DNA of 64,000 nt from Zygaena filipendulae (taxonomy: Eukaryota; Arthropoda; Insecta; Lepidoptera; Zygaenidae). The DNA is taken from positions 3,843,001 to 3,907,000 of the forward strand of contig OU015674.1 of NCBI GenBank assembly GCA_907165275.2, read 5' to 3'. Both the position numbers and the translations under genes were made by a program. This document shows positions 1-12,601 of the stretch, piece after piece (position 1 is the stretch's first letter; each line of letters begins with the position of its first letter). The notes under the pieces were generated by a model, which was given only the letters and a program-made list of their open reading frames with translations, ran no database searches and was not told where the DNA came from.

Positions 1-76
1 TTGGGTTGAAACCCAATAAAATCCCGTAAACACCTGAGCGTTTAAACCCAAGCACCGGGTTGTGATTGCCCATCTA
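1..76. mobile_element. TA-flanked short MITE, truncated by window edge
   Basis: This is the end of a small palindromic MITE. The inner part carries GGGTTTAAACCC-like blocks and AAAGCCCGTAAAC-like sequence, and the outer end reads GATTGCCCATCTA before TA. The same end and core are seen at 41984-42072, 55519-55610 and 62208-62321. The other end lies outside the window. Confidence 0.6.
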
Positions 77-734
77 TACGTGAATATTTTGAAATGTTAA
101 ATATTTATTTGGATAACATCGAATTCTCGATTTTTGCTCGTTTTAATATTAATGATTAATAATATTTATTTAAATTTATCCATAGCTACCTAATATTGAA
201 TTATATTTACGTATATAATTAGTAAACACTATCAATTAAATACCATCTAAGTTTGTACTTATTTAAAGTTGACATCAACTTCATCAGAGCTAAAGCGTTT
301 TACAGTTACAAAATACATATGGCTAGACCAAATTAGTTGCAAATAGGTTAGTTAACTGAGATATTCATGTGACACTATCAGTTTGGAAGGCATTGATGGA
401 TTGTTTAAACCAACCGGCTTTAGGCGTTCTCTCTTGGAACGACTTGGAAAATTTAGATTTAACCGATACGGTGAAGTACTCCTGTTGACAAATGTTCAAA
501 GATGTCACTGGATTTTACATTCATTATGTTATAGATAGTTGTTTTGTTGCGATATTGATATGTACATGAAATATTGTTATTAAGGTCTTTACATAGGTAT
601 GATTTAAACAGAAATCGATAGTAGAATAGTATCTAGAATAATATAAATATTATTTTATTTAATAGTAACATAAATACCTACTTCATTATCTCGTAATATG
701 CTTGGTTGAGGCCCGTATATTAAGAGAGAAAAGG
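77..734. other. Anonymous AT-rich stretch
   Basis: I see no gene or recognisable repeat here; there are short AT runs only. Confidence 0.5.
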
Positions 735-1005
735 AAAAGAAAATAATAATAATAATTCAATTCACAACACACAAATCCACTTGATCCCATAGTAAGCTAT
801 AAGCTTGTGCTGTGGAAACCAAGCTAACGTGTTATATACTACATATAATTACATATATGCGATACGAATACTACAGATATAATAAACATGCCCAGACTGG
901 AAAGTGGAACCCTGTGTTCATCACACAAAGTCCACACCCCCACCGGGAATCGAACCTGGAACCTCTTGATTCGCGGGTAGGCATGGTGACACCTTTAAAG
1001 TGTGT
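735..1005 (-). mobile_element. tRNA-derived SINE, minus strand
   Basis: Read on the minus strand, this has a B-box-like GGTTCGATTCCCGG near 937-955 with an A-box-like region upstream. It then has a body resembling the SINEs at 11854 and 43764 (CACAAGCT...TAGCTTA...GGG), and ends in ATT repeats near 745-755. That order (tRNA-like head, body, ATT tail) fits a lepidopteran tRNA-derived SINE. It has no cloverleaf and is not a tRNA gene. The exact ends are approximate. Confidence 0.6.
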
Positions 1006-4000
1006 AGGTTAAATAGATGGATAGTTATGGAAGAGCCGAAAGTGGTGAAGCCATAATAGGTACTATTACTATTATTATGTTACCTCAAAATAAATGAAAA
1101 ATCTCAATGCCCACTGATGCATAATCGATGTGTCTACTGACAAAAATTTAAAAACAAAAACGTTACGAGAGCCGCGGCGACATGGTCGTAAGTTTTGACA
1201 TGTATTAATGGTGGCCGCACAAGCGACATGTACAGATAAATAGTCGTCGACCATTAATGAGATAAAAACGTGACTCGAGTTTATTTCCGTTATTCTCACT
1301 GTGTTTAGAGTTTGGACGCCATAGGTGATGGTTGTACGACATTCCACAGTAACCTATGTATACCTATTTTAAATCTGAAATCATTTTATTTTCGTTGAAA
1401 ATTGTTAAGTATATTTTGTTTTATTAAGAATCTAAGCTAAGATAAATGTTATACTAAACTTTTAACAGATTACAAATTAAACCTATATTTTACTTTACTT
1501 ACAAATAACTAAGTGTATAAAAACTGTATGCAAAGGGTATATTAAAATTTAACACACTATTTACTTTTGGGTTCGAAAATGTTAACCTTATATTAAAATT
1601 AGCATACCCCTGTGAAATTGAATGTTATGGTCTCACAAAATTTTTTTGTACATCGCTTTGTGCTATTGATGGTTGTTGGTTTTCATAAAGACAAGACAAG
1701 ATTGTAAGGAGTAACTTAGAAAACGTTTATAATATCAATGCATCCATTAAACCTATGGCTATTTATTATATAAACTACTTTATCATCCAATACAGTAACA
1801 GTCACAAAAGCCATAGAAATAAATCGAATATCAAATTGACTTCTGATTTCCAATGACTATTGGCTAATAAAACTTCTTCAACTAAGTTTCGCTTCGGACG
1901 CGATTTAAAAGTTCGAAGGGAAAGCATGAACCTAATCACTGAGTTGTTTGTGCAAAGAACAATTTTTTTAACGGTACAAGGCCACGCGATGAAGCCGCAA
2001 TGTCGTGACAAGAAATACATTGATTAAACCGAAATAAAATGCGTTCACGACTCCAGTTTTTACTGCCATTAAGTACAATAATATTGCGGGACAAAAAAGT
2101 GAGTTAATACGGCTTTTTGTCTAACGAAACAGCTTGTTTGGACCACTGGGTGACGCGTTATGAAATAAAGGTGCCTACAGCCTACATTTTGTGTGAAAAG
2201 TAGAAATCTATTTTATCTAAGTAGTTATACGCGAACAACGCTCGAAAATATGCTAACTAATAAACTCGTCAGATCGAATATCGACAGTCAAATACTTTTT
2301 AATTTAATTCAAATTGTATAAAAAATAGAGCATTTCAAAATTCGACTAGCTACGATAACAACTTAACAAATGTAACAAAATTCAAAAATTCATAAACTCG
2401 TGCAAAAACTTTGGCCTAACCAAAAAAATCAGCCAAAGAAATCAAACCCACAAATCCAGATGCAAACATGGGAAAACTTTAGAGCGACCACGCGCGTACC
2501 CATGTGGACCGTGGACCCGCAGAATATTCACAAAAATATTTTGAAGACAAAAAAACGGTTGTAAAAAATGGGTCACGACTCACGTAGTATGGGTATGTTC
2601 TTTAAACTGAGATGAAAATATAAATAACGTGTAAAACAGGACATGTAGGTACTTTAAAAGATTCTAAAAAAGACAAAACACTATTCTATAATCCATGTAA
2701 TTTACAAAAATTAAAGTTGCCGTCTAGTAACTAATAAAAAATTATGTGTGGCATAATACTCGTATGTACAAAAAAAAAGTAAAAGTTGACTCCACACAAC
2801 AAATTCTGTTTATTATCGTAAAGGACCCTTCCAAATATACCTAGCTTGAATAAAAAAAATGTAAGTAACAACAGGTGGTCCTTTTACCTCGTTTTAATAA
2901 AGAAAAAACTTGAAACCAAATTGAACTAGTCGAAATAGGTAGTTCGGTTAACCGCAAATGAGGCTCATGATAGTCATGATCGTCATTACCTTCGGTTATG
3001 AAATAAATTCGAATATAAAAGTTTTATACATTCGAAATACAATCAAAAATTTTAAGCATACGATTGCCAAACCAAATAAAAACCAAATAAATTGAAGAAG
3101 GTAAAGCTTGAAAGAGTCAAATAATTGGAGAAAGTGAATCAAGGTCCTAAGTAGATTTTTAGACAACCAGTTTAAGACTTTAGTCAGCAAAGAACGCAAA
3201 AAATTAAATAAACTGTACCTACCTAATAAAGGTATCGTATAGCTGTCGATTTCAATGATACCTAAAAGTGTAAAATTCAATATAGGTACAAAGATAAATT
3301 CCAATATGGAAAAAAAATTGGGAATTACTAACTCCTTCCGTTAAGCCATACGTGAAACGTAATCCATAACGCTGTAGAATTTATTATTTATACAAAAATA
3401 TAGCCTTTGTCAAGCATCGTGAAGGGAAAACGGAAATAACTATTAGGAGGAAACTGAGAGGAAAAAAGAAGTAAGTACATATCACAAAAGCTTTTTCCGA
3501 TATTAAATATTCTTCGATTTTTATCGCAAGTATATGTCGTCGTAATCGCGTTAACTCTTTGAACATTAAAGATGTATGTGATAAACATATTTGTGTAGGC
3601 TTGTGTTTGTTTGGCGTTTCGCCAAAATGTTATCGCGACCTGGCGATGTGCTAACTGATATGAATACAACATTGTTTTTGGATATTATGTCAGTATTGTT
3701 ACTGAAAGTTATATGATATACTCGTAAATTATGTATTATTTATCGTAAGACAATATAGAGCCGAAGAAATTCCGCTTGGGTAATAAAATGTATTGAGGAG
3801 TATTTTACACTACTTTTAGACTACGCCTTTCGTTACTTTGTGTCATGATACATAATATTTATAATAAAATAATATGTATAAGTAATGAGATTTTTGTGTA
3901 TCTACTACTTACAAAATTTACTATAAAACTGAGAAAATATATCATGTCAAATCCAGCCTAATCTCATTCTTGATTCTCGACAGAAAGCTTACCTATAATT

Positions 4001-6495
4001 CGTAGCTTAATACAATAAAAAATCCCATATATTCCCAATATCGCCAAGTCTAAGATATATATTCCTACGAAATTGAATTGATTTCGTATTACCTATAAAT
4101 TATTGTCGATAAATATATTTACAGTGAACTCTCGATAGAACGCGAGTTCAATCATTCCACTTTTCGGTCTCTTCACTTGCGTAATTACGTCAAATAGTAC
4201 GAGAAAGTAATTAAATTACGTGTCTCGGAACTTGGTAAAGTCGATCGTGAAGAGCTGCTTGAGTTGGTTTGAGAATACGCGTCCTGAACGCTTATCTGTG
4301 AGTTTCGTATGAGACACTTAAATTAAACTAACATTTGAGATGAATTTTGCTGTTTCAATACTCTATCGTGTGTGAGCTCAAATACTGCTTCAATAATTTC
4401 TAAAGATAGTACAAGAATAATGTTTAGAATTAAATATTATTATAATACCTACGTGTCTAAGTACCTATTCCATGAATTTTCAAGAAAAATATTGCCTTGC
4501 TCCTTAGAGAGATCTATCTAAATAGCTCGGAGACACTATTTAAAATAAATAGGTACTTAAATCTCTATTGAAAAGTGAACAAGGAATCGTATAGGTCAAA
4601 AAATGGACGAATTAAATTATTATCACTATATACATATAGATTATTATCACATTGTCTTTACAACCATGGAATACGCTAATGGCACTGGTGCAGTTCAAAG
4701 TCTTAACTTTTAGATGCAAGGGTTCAAAGTAGTTGCAGCTTGCAGAAGCAGCGCCCAAACGTTTAAGAATTGACAAATTGAAAACCAAAAACGGGAATGT
4801 TTAAAGCTTCACCTTAACGAGAGTTTAACGCGCTTCTTTAGTTCAGTTTAGTTAGTTAACCTCAAACGGTGATTAATTGATAGTTGGTAATAAACCTCGT
4901 CTTACGAAATAAGTATAAATGACGGCAGCGAGAGTTCGTAAATATATTATTGTCGATTTAGATAATGCCGAAAGTGTTTAAAAGGCACATCATCATCTAT
5001 CTTAAGACATGATAATGATCAATTAGGTGATGTAATCGCTATTATTCATCTGTCACGACGTTGTGCGCTGTGACCTCATATTTTTGTGGCTCTTTTGTGA
5101 ATAGAAATTAGTGTGCATCTTCACAAGTAATAAATAAACTGATTATTGACGACTTTCAAAGCACTGGAAAGATACTATAAAGAAGACATAGGCAGGTCAC
5201 ATACATACGAGTAATAGAGCAACCTTGGCAGACGCCTGGCCACATCCAAATGCGACCATGATGCTGTCGAGGCAGCAAAAATAAATCAGATGAGGTCAGT
5301 CCGGAGCAAAAATAACCAGAAATTGCATGAGTACGCCCTAGTCTTGTAGATGAAATCAGGCTATTAATGATGATTCAAAAATACTAGGGCTTACAGAAAA
5401 CGACTACAAGGACACTTGAAATAATTGAGAGTGAACCTCAAGACATTAAAAATATAGATGAAATAAAAGTACGAATAGATGGTTTAATTTAATATCTTAT
5501 ACAGCAAGGTTAGACAAAAAGTTACAAGCGACAACACTAATTGTGTTCCAGCAAAAAGAGCCTCCACAAGCAAACAGCGGGCCTCGCTCCGCACAGTAAT
5601 AGGATTTGTTTGAGCTCATTATTTACTCGTACAATCCTCTTGGACACGTTAAGTTTGAATTCTTACTGCATACGTGTTGTTAACAGCGCTAAGTTTTGCG
5701 GATTTACCTCAAGTCTCGACTAAATACATGGCTTCCTTGGATTTTATTTATCTCCTATATATCAAGGATTAAGAAAGCAAGCTAAACAGCTTACACAAAA
5801 AATGTGGACTGTTTAAGCACGTTAATTTGGAGATTAGATGGTATGTAAGCCGTCGAAGACCAATTTAGTTTCTTTGCTCAAATTATACCTACTCTTAATC
5901 CAGTAAAAAATACTCGTTCGTCGTTTACAAAATTTCATAACATTTATTTCAATGAAACAATTGTAGCAAACAGCATAATCTGATGAGAAAGAAGTCAACA
6001 CTGAGAATGAGACGTTAAGTCGACAAATGTCTAAACCAAGTCAAGATGTCAATAACCATCATTTTGATGGATGTGGATAAGCGTCAAAATTAGGAAAGTA
6101 CTATTATAATGTTTATAAAATTCATATTATTATGTTCTTATTGTTGGACTTTAAAAAAGTGATATGTTAATAGGCGCGTCTCGATCTGATACTAAAATAA
6201 GTGGTGAAGTATAAAACTTTAACATCAGCAACAAATTGAGAGAACAAGGCGTTACAAATTGTTGAAAAAGATTGTAATACTGCAATACAAATTTAAATTA
6301 GTTTCAAATGTAACGCAATATTAGCATCAGTGCAGACCGGCGGGAAACCGTTTTAAGTTTTTTAGATATAGGTAGGTACCTAAATAAAAATTAAAAACGC
6401 ATTCAACATGATGAATAGTTAATTTGATATACCAAAATAAGAGTGACTGAGTAAGTAAAATTTATAATTAAAGTGTTTTCAAAATAAAAGCCTAA
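1006..6495. other. Anonymous AT-rich DNA, no gene seen
   Basis: Open frames here are short and match no family I recognise. The stretches at 4140-4340 and 5170-5350 are less AT-rich and look like single-copy sequence, but I can assign no function. Confidence 0.45.
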
Positions 6496-6732
6496 CGGCC
6501 GCACTCAGAGTCGACTTTAATGATTACTTAGTTAAGTATAGATTTTTAAAACAAAACTGCAGCAATCAGAGACGTTCAGTAAATTAATGTTAGTTGGCAT
6601 TTAATGAGATGTAACTTAATTAGTTAAATGCCAATTAACATTAATTTATTAAACTTGTCTGATTGCGGCAGTTTTGTTTTAAAAATCTATACTTAACTAA
6701 GTAATCATTAAAGTCGACTCTGAGTGCGGCGG
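6496..6732. mobile_element. Long-hairpin MITE, family H, copy 1
   Basis: This is a 237-bp near-perfect inverted repeat: CGGCCGCACTCAGAGTCGAC at the left is mirrored by GTCGACTCTGAGTGCGGCGG at the right, with about 100 bp of pairing per arm. The flanks are TAA (left) and TAT (right), an imperfect 3-bp duplication. It has no coding capacity and was presumably mobilised in trans. Related copies lie at 29182, 48152, 48669 and 49809. The 3-bp TWA-type target would suit PIF/Harbinger, but that is inference. Confidence 0.85.
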
Positions 6733-8010
6733 TATGTAATTTAAAACAAAAATGCAATACATTATTATTAAAATCATTTTTGTAATTCTACTGCTTGTTT
6801 AGAAATTGCAATTTTTGACTTATCTTGATATTTTTGTAGTATTAATAAGACTGTAAACGGTTTGTTTGGGATAATATCTGGCACATAGGATACTTTTATC
6901 TCGACACAAAGAGTTCCTGAAGAAGTCCCAAATTTTACAGGAGTAGGACAGCTTTTTTGTATAGGTAGGTATACCTTTTCGTGTGTGATATTAGTATTGC
7001 AATGCGACGTAGGATAATTTTCATCTCAATACAAAAAAATCCCGGCGGAATCCTGCAACAGAAGCCTGCAATCGTGGGAGGAACAGTCTACTGTCTGGAG
7101 TGTCTGGTAGGTCTGTTATACTTTATACTTGCCGATAGATATTTTTCGTCTAGATCCGATGGAACCTTAAAAAAAATTGAATTTTATCGTCATTGTACAA
7201 AGATTTATTCAGTTGATTTAACATACCTAGAGTAACTGCCTATTTGACGACCATAATATTAGCGCAACTGATTTATATTTGCATACTTCATACGTCTAGT
7301 AGTTTTTGGGATATTGTGATTAATCAATGAATGAAATGAAATGAAATGAGTGAATATTGCTTTCATATAATACAAGGTAAGTCATGTTTTTGACATTGAT
7401 GTTGTATTATAATAATAATAATGATAACATTATTTCGACATAAACATTACAATTCAAACCTAACGTAACTAAGAAGAGTGTGGTACTAGCCAATACAAAC
7501 CGCGGCATTTATCTTTGGAATCATAGAAAATGCCAACCGTTGGTAAACGGGCGACTTATACAATTTGCCTGCGACACATATAGATATAAAGGTCTTGTTA
7601 CACCCAATCCGAATTGTGTTCAGCTAGAAGAGAGTTCGATACAAGAACACACAACATGCGAAGAACCGAAAATCGTTAAACCAAACTTGGCGTACAGCAC
7701 GCCGCGCCGCGCCGTTCAAACTTCTAGCGCGCACTATTAGTTCAACACCGGCGCGGTGCTCGCTCCAACGCGAATAAGTAACAAGCGTTCTAATTAATGT
7801 GCCACCGTACTAAGTTCTGTGCACACGATTAGAAGTGTACACTGAAGTTTTGTGTACGACGAGATTTGACGCCACCACCTTTGATGTTTAGGGGTGAAGT
7901 GAGAAAGAATTGCCGAGAAGTTACAAAGACGTTTTAGACGAAAATTACGTTGATATATATTTATATTCAATGACCTACATTATCTTTGCACTGTGCGCGA
8001 GGCTACTATA
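6733..8010. other. Mostly anonymous; GC-richer pocket at 7690-7900
   Basis: This holds a short GAAAT-type simple repeat at 7326-7352. An 86-codon open frame at 7480-7740 lacks an ATG (it opens at GTG) and resembles nothing I know, so I do not call it a gene. The pocket around 7690-7900 is richer in CpG (runs of CGCGCCG) than its surroundings and could be regulatory, but no motif proves that. Confidence 0.35.
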
Positions 8011-8011
8011 A

Positions 8012-8060
8012 TCATATTTATTTATTTATTTATTTGTATATTACACAAAAATTTTACAGC
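8012..8060 (-). repeat. (TTTA)n tract, possible retroelement tail
   Basis: Repeats of ATTT at 8015-8036 are followed by TGTATATTACACAAAAATTTTACAG. On the minus strand this reads as an AATAAATAAATAAA-type tail of a non-LTR element. No coding sequence is attached. Confidence 0.3.
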
Positions 8061-8664
8061 GTAACAGTAACACTACGTCACTGTGTTTCGTATTATTGTT
8101 AATACAACGCGTGTTAATGAATTGACTGTAAACTAGAATGTAGTTTGTTCAGAATCGACTTCCGAATCGATCACACCATGTTTTAATATGGGTTATATTT
8201 TTAATTTTTACTAGCCTATGTTTAAATTATTTATAACACAATATTTGGCGCGTACGCCCCAGTAGCAAAAACTTAATCGGTCATTGAGACGTAGACGCGG
8301 GCGTAGCGCTTGAAATTTCATAGATACATAGGTCACCTCCAAACCAATGTTGAATAACTTTTAGACTATTAATTTCTTCGACATAATTTATATTTTAATT
8401 TATATTATTGTTTATTATTTTAAATGGGGTATATCAAATTTTTGGTCAATTCATTAACACGTTGTATAAGTACGTACTAACAAATATTATTTATAAATAC
8501 GAATGTGAGTTTATATGTTTGTTAGGCTTTCACGTCAAAACTACTCATCATGAAACTTTGCAATTATGTTGCCAAATTAACACAGGTAAAACAGTGGAGA
8601 ACAGTTAGTTGTAAACACCTAGATGCGAAGGGTCTAGTAAGTTTTGTATTGTAAAATGACATGG

Positions 8665-8694
8665 TGAAGAGTGACATGGTTATGTCACTCTTCA
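8665..8694. repeat. Short perfect hairpin
   Basis: TGAAGAGTGACAT (8665-8677), a 4-base loop GGTT, then ATGTCACTCTTCA (8682-8694): a perfect 13-bp stem. No terminator function is expected in a eukaryote, so it may be an old palindromic insertion or chance. Confidence 0.5.
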
Positions 8695-9825
8695 AATTGA
8701 GAGGAAAAGCTAATATGAAATGTGTTCAGCAAATCTTTAAATAGGTACATAATTAGTTCGTTTACAAACTACATTGTCAATCGGGAAAATTGTGTAGGTA
8801 GTCGTTAGTTTAAAAACGACATCACATTTATACGAATGCTCGCGACAGAAAATTTCAAATAACTACACAGTCAGTGAGGCAAAAAAAGTTCACAAAAAGA
8901 GCGCAATAACTGAAAATGAGCGTATTTCGATTAACGACTTGTAGTTTTTAGGTATCATTTCATATAATTTGTTTTCCTAATCAGATTTTGGGATGGTGCG
9001 GCATTATTTTTTCGTCTAACGTCCGTCGGTCCTTTTTTATGTGCTATTTGCAATTAAACTGTCCATTTTCTTGATACAAATTAATACAAAAATAAATAGT
9101 ATAGATTATAGAATCTTTATTTGTCAATAACACCAGAATGTTTTTTTTTTTAAATATCAATTGGTAACTACTAGAGAGTAGATACTAGAGTTAAGAGGGG
9201 AATTGACCCACAGATTAACCTACAATGTTGCCATAGTAAAACTTTGAAATTACCAAATAACATGAGTATCAGTAGAAAGACTGTTAGTGTGAATAACTAT
9301 AATATAGTATAGATAGTTCAAAGTGATATTCACAAACATCCCTCACGCCAATGTCAATATTGCATTCACGTAACGATTATCAGGTACCTACAAAAATTAA
9401 TTTTCCCGATACGTGCCGGCTCCTGACAGATAGGTAGTCCGGGTACAACCAAATAATTTCCCCGGGGTGCCCGGGATAACGACACGAGAATAAATATGAA
9501 TTTAATAGGTAGCCGCCATTCGTGTGTAATTGATATTATTGATATCCGGTAAGCATGGAAAATTAAAACGTGCACGGAATGATGAATCTGTTTGAAAATA
9601 TATCTATGGCGGTAATAAGTTAAGCGCTGATAAAATAATTTTTTTTTGAGTCACTAGTCACGAATTTAAATCTAAGCTGATAAATTGAAAGTAAATTAAA
9701 CTAGAATTAGAAACAGCTGTACCTACTAATTCTACAAATTTCTCCAACAACATAACATTGGTGTATACCGGAGGATAGAATACGATTGACTTTCAGCCAT
9801 TCTTTGACACTTACAGCAATACATT
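8695..9825. other. Anonymous AT-rich stretch
   Basis: I see no coding sequence or recognised repeat. Confidence 0.4.
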
Positions 9826-10195
9826 TTTTTATTTATTTATTTATTGTTTTGTTATCAGGCAACATGGGCCCATAGATAAATACCTTACATACTAACATAC
9901 ATATAACAAATATAAAAAACATTCTAGACACTGTGTCGCTCTGGTGATGGCTGTCGGTATCCTGCCCCTGAATCGCCTATAGACCACACCTTTCGGCCAA
10001 AAGTCTTCCTTCATAAAGGTGTCCAATTTGCTTGTCGGGACTCGCACCACAAAAGCCTTGAAACTAGCATTATGACGCGACTCCAGCGGTTCGCTCCTCA
10101 GAAGAAAGTTGGTCTTCGTCTTGATATACTCTGTAACATCTTGCGCTGTGGTAGTGTGGGACAGACGTGACAGGTACTTTTGATAGGTTCATTTA
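9826..10195 (-). mobile_element. 5-prime-truncated retroelement end with tail
   Basis: On the minus strand an open coding remnant (9892-10190) runs into about 50 bp of untranslated sequence and then an AATAAATAAATAAA-type tail at 9826-9843. A coding end followed directly by a short 3-prime tail suggests a non-LTR or gag-only retroelement copy truncated at its 5-prime side. No target duplication was found. Confidence 0.5.
9892..10190 (-). pseudogene. ORF1/gag-like C-terminal fragment
   Basis: The minus-strand translation contains KYLSRLSHTTTAQDVTEYI and further on FKAFVVRVPTSKLDTFM and EDFWPKGVVYRRFRGRIP. It has about 99 codons without an internal stop and ends at a TAG (9892-9894). I recall this pattern (SRL..TTTA.DV...F.V.VP..KLD....FWP.GV..RRFRGR) as the C-terminal domain of ORF1-like proteins common in lepidopteran genomes, usually downstream of a PHD-type zinc finger and coiled coil. 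Those N-terminal parts are missing here. It is a fragment without a start codon, so I treat it as a pseudogene. The family assignment is from memory; the frame itself is seen directly. Confidence 0.6.
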
Positions 10196-10244
10196 TTTTA
10201 AGTCAATAATGAGAGATGAGAGAGATGAGATTTATTTCAGTGTA

Positions 10245-10320
10245 AATTTGAATGAATGAATGAATGAAATGATAATGACTGAATGAATGAAAAACACTTT
10301 ATTGAGCACTAGTCAGTAGA
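10245..10320 (-). repeat. (GAAT)n tract with possible LINE tail
   Basis: Runs of TGAATGAATGAATGAA and AATGAATGAAAAACACTTTATTG occur here. On the minus strand this reads CAATAAAGTGTTTTTCATTCATTC, the kind of 3-prime tail left by non-LTR elements with CATT tail repeats. No coding part is attached. Confidence 0.35.
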
Positions 10321-10381
10321 AATAAATAACTAAAAACTAATAATGTCTAAAGGATTTTTGGTAGGTACATTGCAATTCTTT

Positions 10382-10740
10382 GTAAATCGACGTCAAGCCA
10401 GAACCAGGTGATAGGCTAAGTCATAACAGCTGTTGACAGAAAAATATAAAAATCTTTGCTATGCCTATTTAAAAAAAGGACAGGAATCAAAAACTGAAGA
10501 AAGCAATAATTTTGAAAACTACATTGGCAAATACTTAAATTTTAAGCAGTAGTTTTCAGAAACACTAATCAGGATTACACAATAAGAAGAAAATTGAAAA
10601 AAAGTTAAGGTTTGTAGCAACAGGAGTTGAGAACCGTCGCAGAGTGTAATTTTTTATAAATTTTAAAGATTATTTTTTTACTTTTTTCTATTAAGTTATG
10701 ACTTTGCTTATCACCCGGTTCTAGCTTGACGTCGATTTAC
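10382..10740. mobile_element. 359-bp MITE with 46-bp terminal inverted repeats
   Basis: The left end begins GTAAATCGACGTCAAGCCAG and the right end is its reverse complement with few mismatches, ending GACGTCGATTTAC. The arms continue through GGTGATAG...AAGTCATAAC. The inner 260 bp are AT-rich and non-coding. I could not define a target duplication, so the superfamily is open. No second copy was noticed in this window. Confidence 0.8.
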
Positions 10741-11515
10741 GATACACCCTGTATATATAAATAGGTACCTATTTACGCTTGATTTTTTTGTGGCACGTGA
10801 TCTATTTATTGTTTGGTGATAGATATTTTTTTTTTAAATCGCTGGTATAACTTATCGTTGAATGCATAAATAAATAAACGATAGAAGTTAGTCTACAGAG
10901 CCTAGGCGAATATTTGAATTTTTTGATAAAATTTAAATTTTCTTTATTAATATTTACTATTTATTGAAATATAGATAGAGTCACCGTCCTCTCGCAAATA
11001 AATAAAAACTGACTCATTGAATAGTATGGAATTACGTGCAGAATCCTATTTCGACTTGTATTGGATGAAGCCGTGGAAATAATAGGTAAAGATATAAAGG
11101 TCGAGCTATTATTGAGCGAAATTAAGTATTAAAAAATCGATTTGGTTTCGTATGTAGGTACTTATACTACACTCGTCACGAATGAGGTCTCTGGTCTCGA
11201 GAAAACCAGATATTTTTTCGCTCATAACTTCGGAACTCAATAAGATATATTATTAAAAGAAGGCAATACGAAGGGGCTCTGAAGGTAATTGAATTTCAAT
11301 TTACGAGGTTCTTATCATCCTACATACATACGTTGAAATTTATATTATGATAATGAAATATGTAGGCGTTTGCACTTTCCATGACGTAAACGATATTGAT
11401 CCTTAACGTACCTGTAATAAGTATCAATAGCTCTTACATTTTAAATTGTATTTCTTTATTTACAATTTTATGATTACAGGTAATTTATAAATAACAGTTT
11501 TGAAGTAAAAATACA
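10741..11515. other. Anonymous AT-rich stretch
   Basis: No gene was seen. The first bases (ACACCCTGTATAT) resemble sequence often found beside lepidopteran MITE ends, but nothing further can be shown. Confidence 0.35.
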
Positions 11516-11519
11516 ACAA

Positions 11520-11640
11520 TACAGTACAGTTATATGACGACCGGATCGGCGATGGTGGTTGGCTTGCCGTTTAGCGACCAAGAAGTCCCAGGTTCGATTC
11601 CTGGGCAGTTTAGGTGTACACCCATACATACCGTCTGTAT
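11520..11640 (+). mobile_element. tRNA-like SINE head
   Basis: An A-box-like TGGCTTGCCGTTTAGCGACC is followed at the right distance by the B-box GGTTCGATTCC (about 11592-11602). The flanks cannot form an acceptor stem and there is no proper anticodon arm, so this is a SINE promoter head rather than a tRNA gene. The 3-prime end of the element is not clear. Confidence 0.55.
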
Positions 11641-11882
11641 TAGTTAATTTTTAGAATGAACTTTGCAATTGGACATTAATAAAAGTATTCAAAACTACGA
11701 GAAATAGCGAATAAATGCTAATAATATGATCTCGAGGCCCATTATGGTAAACCCTAAAGCAACCTCATAACATTTTTTATTATATCAGTTTTCCCAACAC
11801 AAACGAAACGAAGACATTCAGTCAGCATCAGAAATATGTAACCACTTTTGATTGACTGGTGTAGTGGTACGGTACACACTGA

Positions 11883-12267
11883 GGCTGCCCTACGGAAAAA
11901 CAAAGCAACTGACATTATTTTCAAAATGAGTTCTTTTTTTTTATTTTGGTATTTTTACGCATAACGGACGTTCCTACATACTCACAACCATCAAAAAAGC
12001 TTTAGTCTTAGAGAAATTAAAATTAAGAAAATCGTTAAAGAATGGAAGATTTGTTTTAAATAAAGCGGTTTCCGAATTTTTTCTCCTTCTGTCAAATTTA
12101 TTCTGCTGCAACAACCATCAAAAAGGCTTTAGTCTTAGAAAAATTCAAATTTAGACAATCGTTAAACTATATGGAAGGTGTATTTTAAATAAATCTATTT
12201 CCGGTTTTTTGCCCCTCATGTAAAATTTATTCCGCTGCAAATTACTTTGTTTTACCGTAGGACAGCC
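11883..12267. mobile_element. 385-bp MITE inserted between SINE A and B boxes
   Basis: The left end GGCTGCCCTACGGAAAAACA pairs with the right end TGTTTTACCGTAGGACAGCC (two mismatches over 20 bases). It is flanked by GA on both sides (11881-11882 and 12268-12269), so the target duplication seems to be 2 bp or is eroded. The inside is non-coding and largely a 127-bp tandem duplication. Confidence 0.75.
11984..12237 (+). repeat. 127-bp tandem duplication inside the MITE
   Basis: Two diverged units begin ACAACCATCAAAAA at 11984 and at 12111. Each runs through CTTTAGTCTTAGA, an AATCGTTAAA block and a CTGCTGCAA/CCGCTGCAA end. The duplication is internal to the MITE. Confidence 0.75.
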
Positions 12268-12435
12268 GACCGTGTGTTGCGGGTTCGATCCCCGCATCAG
12301 GGTAAATATTTTTGTGATGAATATTGGTGTTTGCTCTAGGTCTGGGTGTTTAATATGTATTTACAAACAAAAAAGTATATAAGTAATCAGTTGTCTCGTA
12401 TCCATAGTGCAAGCTCTGCTTAGTTTGGTACCAGG

Positions 12436-12601
12436 GCCCTTATTCATTATGACCCATAACATTTCTTGCCCATAACGCGCGTCCCAAAAACACAATCCCA
12501 AACGCTCCAGATGCAAAAATATAAGAAATTTATATTATTTATGACAAAATCCAATCTAATCTATCTTGACGCGACGCGTTATGGTCATAGTGAATAAGGG
12601 C
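12436..12601. mobile_element. 166-bp MITE, family G, with 5-bp target duplication
   Basis: The ends GCCCTTATTCATTATGACC and GGTCATAGTGAATAAGGGC form terminal inverted repeats with one mismatch. CCAGG flanks both sides (12431-12435 and 12602-12606). The interrupted SINE has a relative at 43985-43996 reading GGAACCAGGTGG with a single CCAGG, which is the uninterrupted state. A partial copy lies at 31455-31544. Confidence 0.85.

Noticed and set aside
7480..7740. 86-codon open frame as a gene
   Set aside because: It opens at GTG, has no ATG, no recognisable domain and no exon signals I trust.
8665..8694. Rho-independent terminator
   Set aside because: There is no U-run immediately after the stem, and the DNA is eukaryotic.
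11520..12300. tRNA genes at the A-box/B-box pairs
   Set aside because: B boxes are clear but no acceptor stem or anticodon arm can be formed, and the downstream bodies match each other as SINEs.
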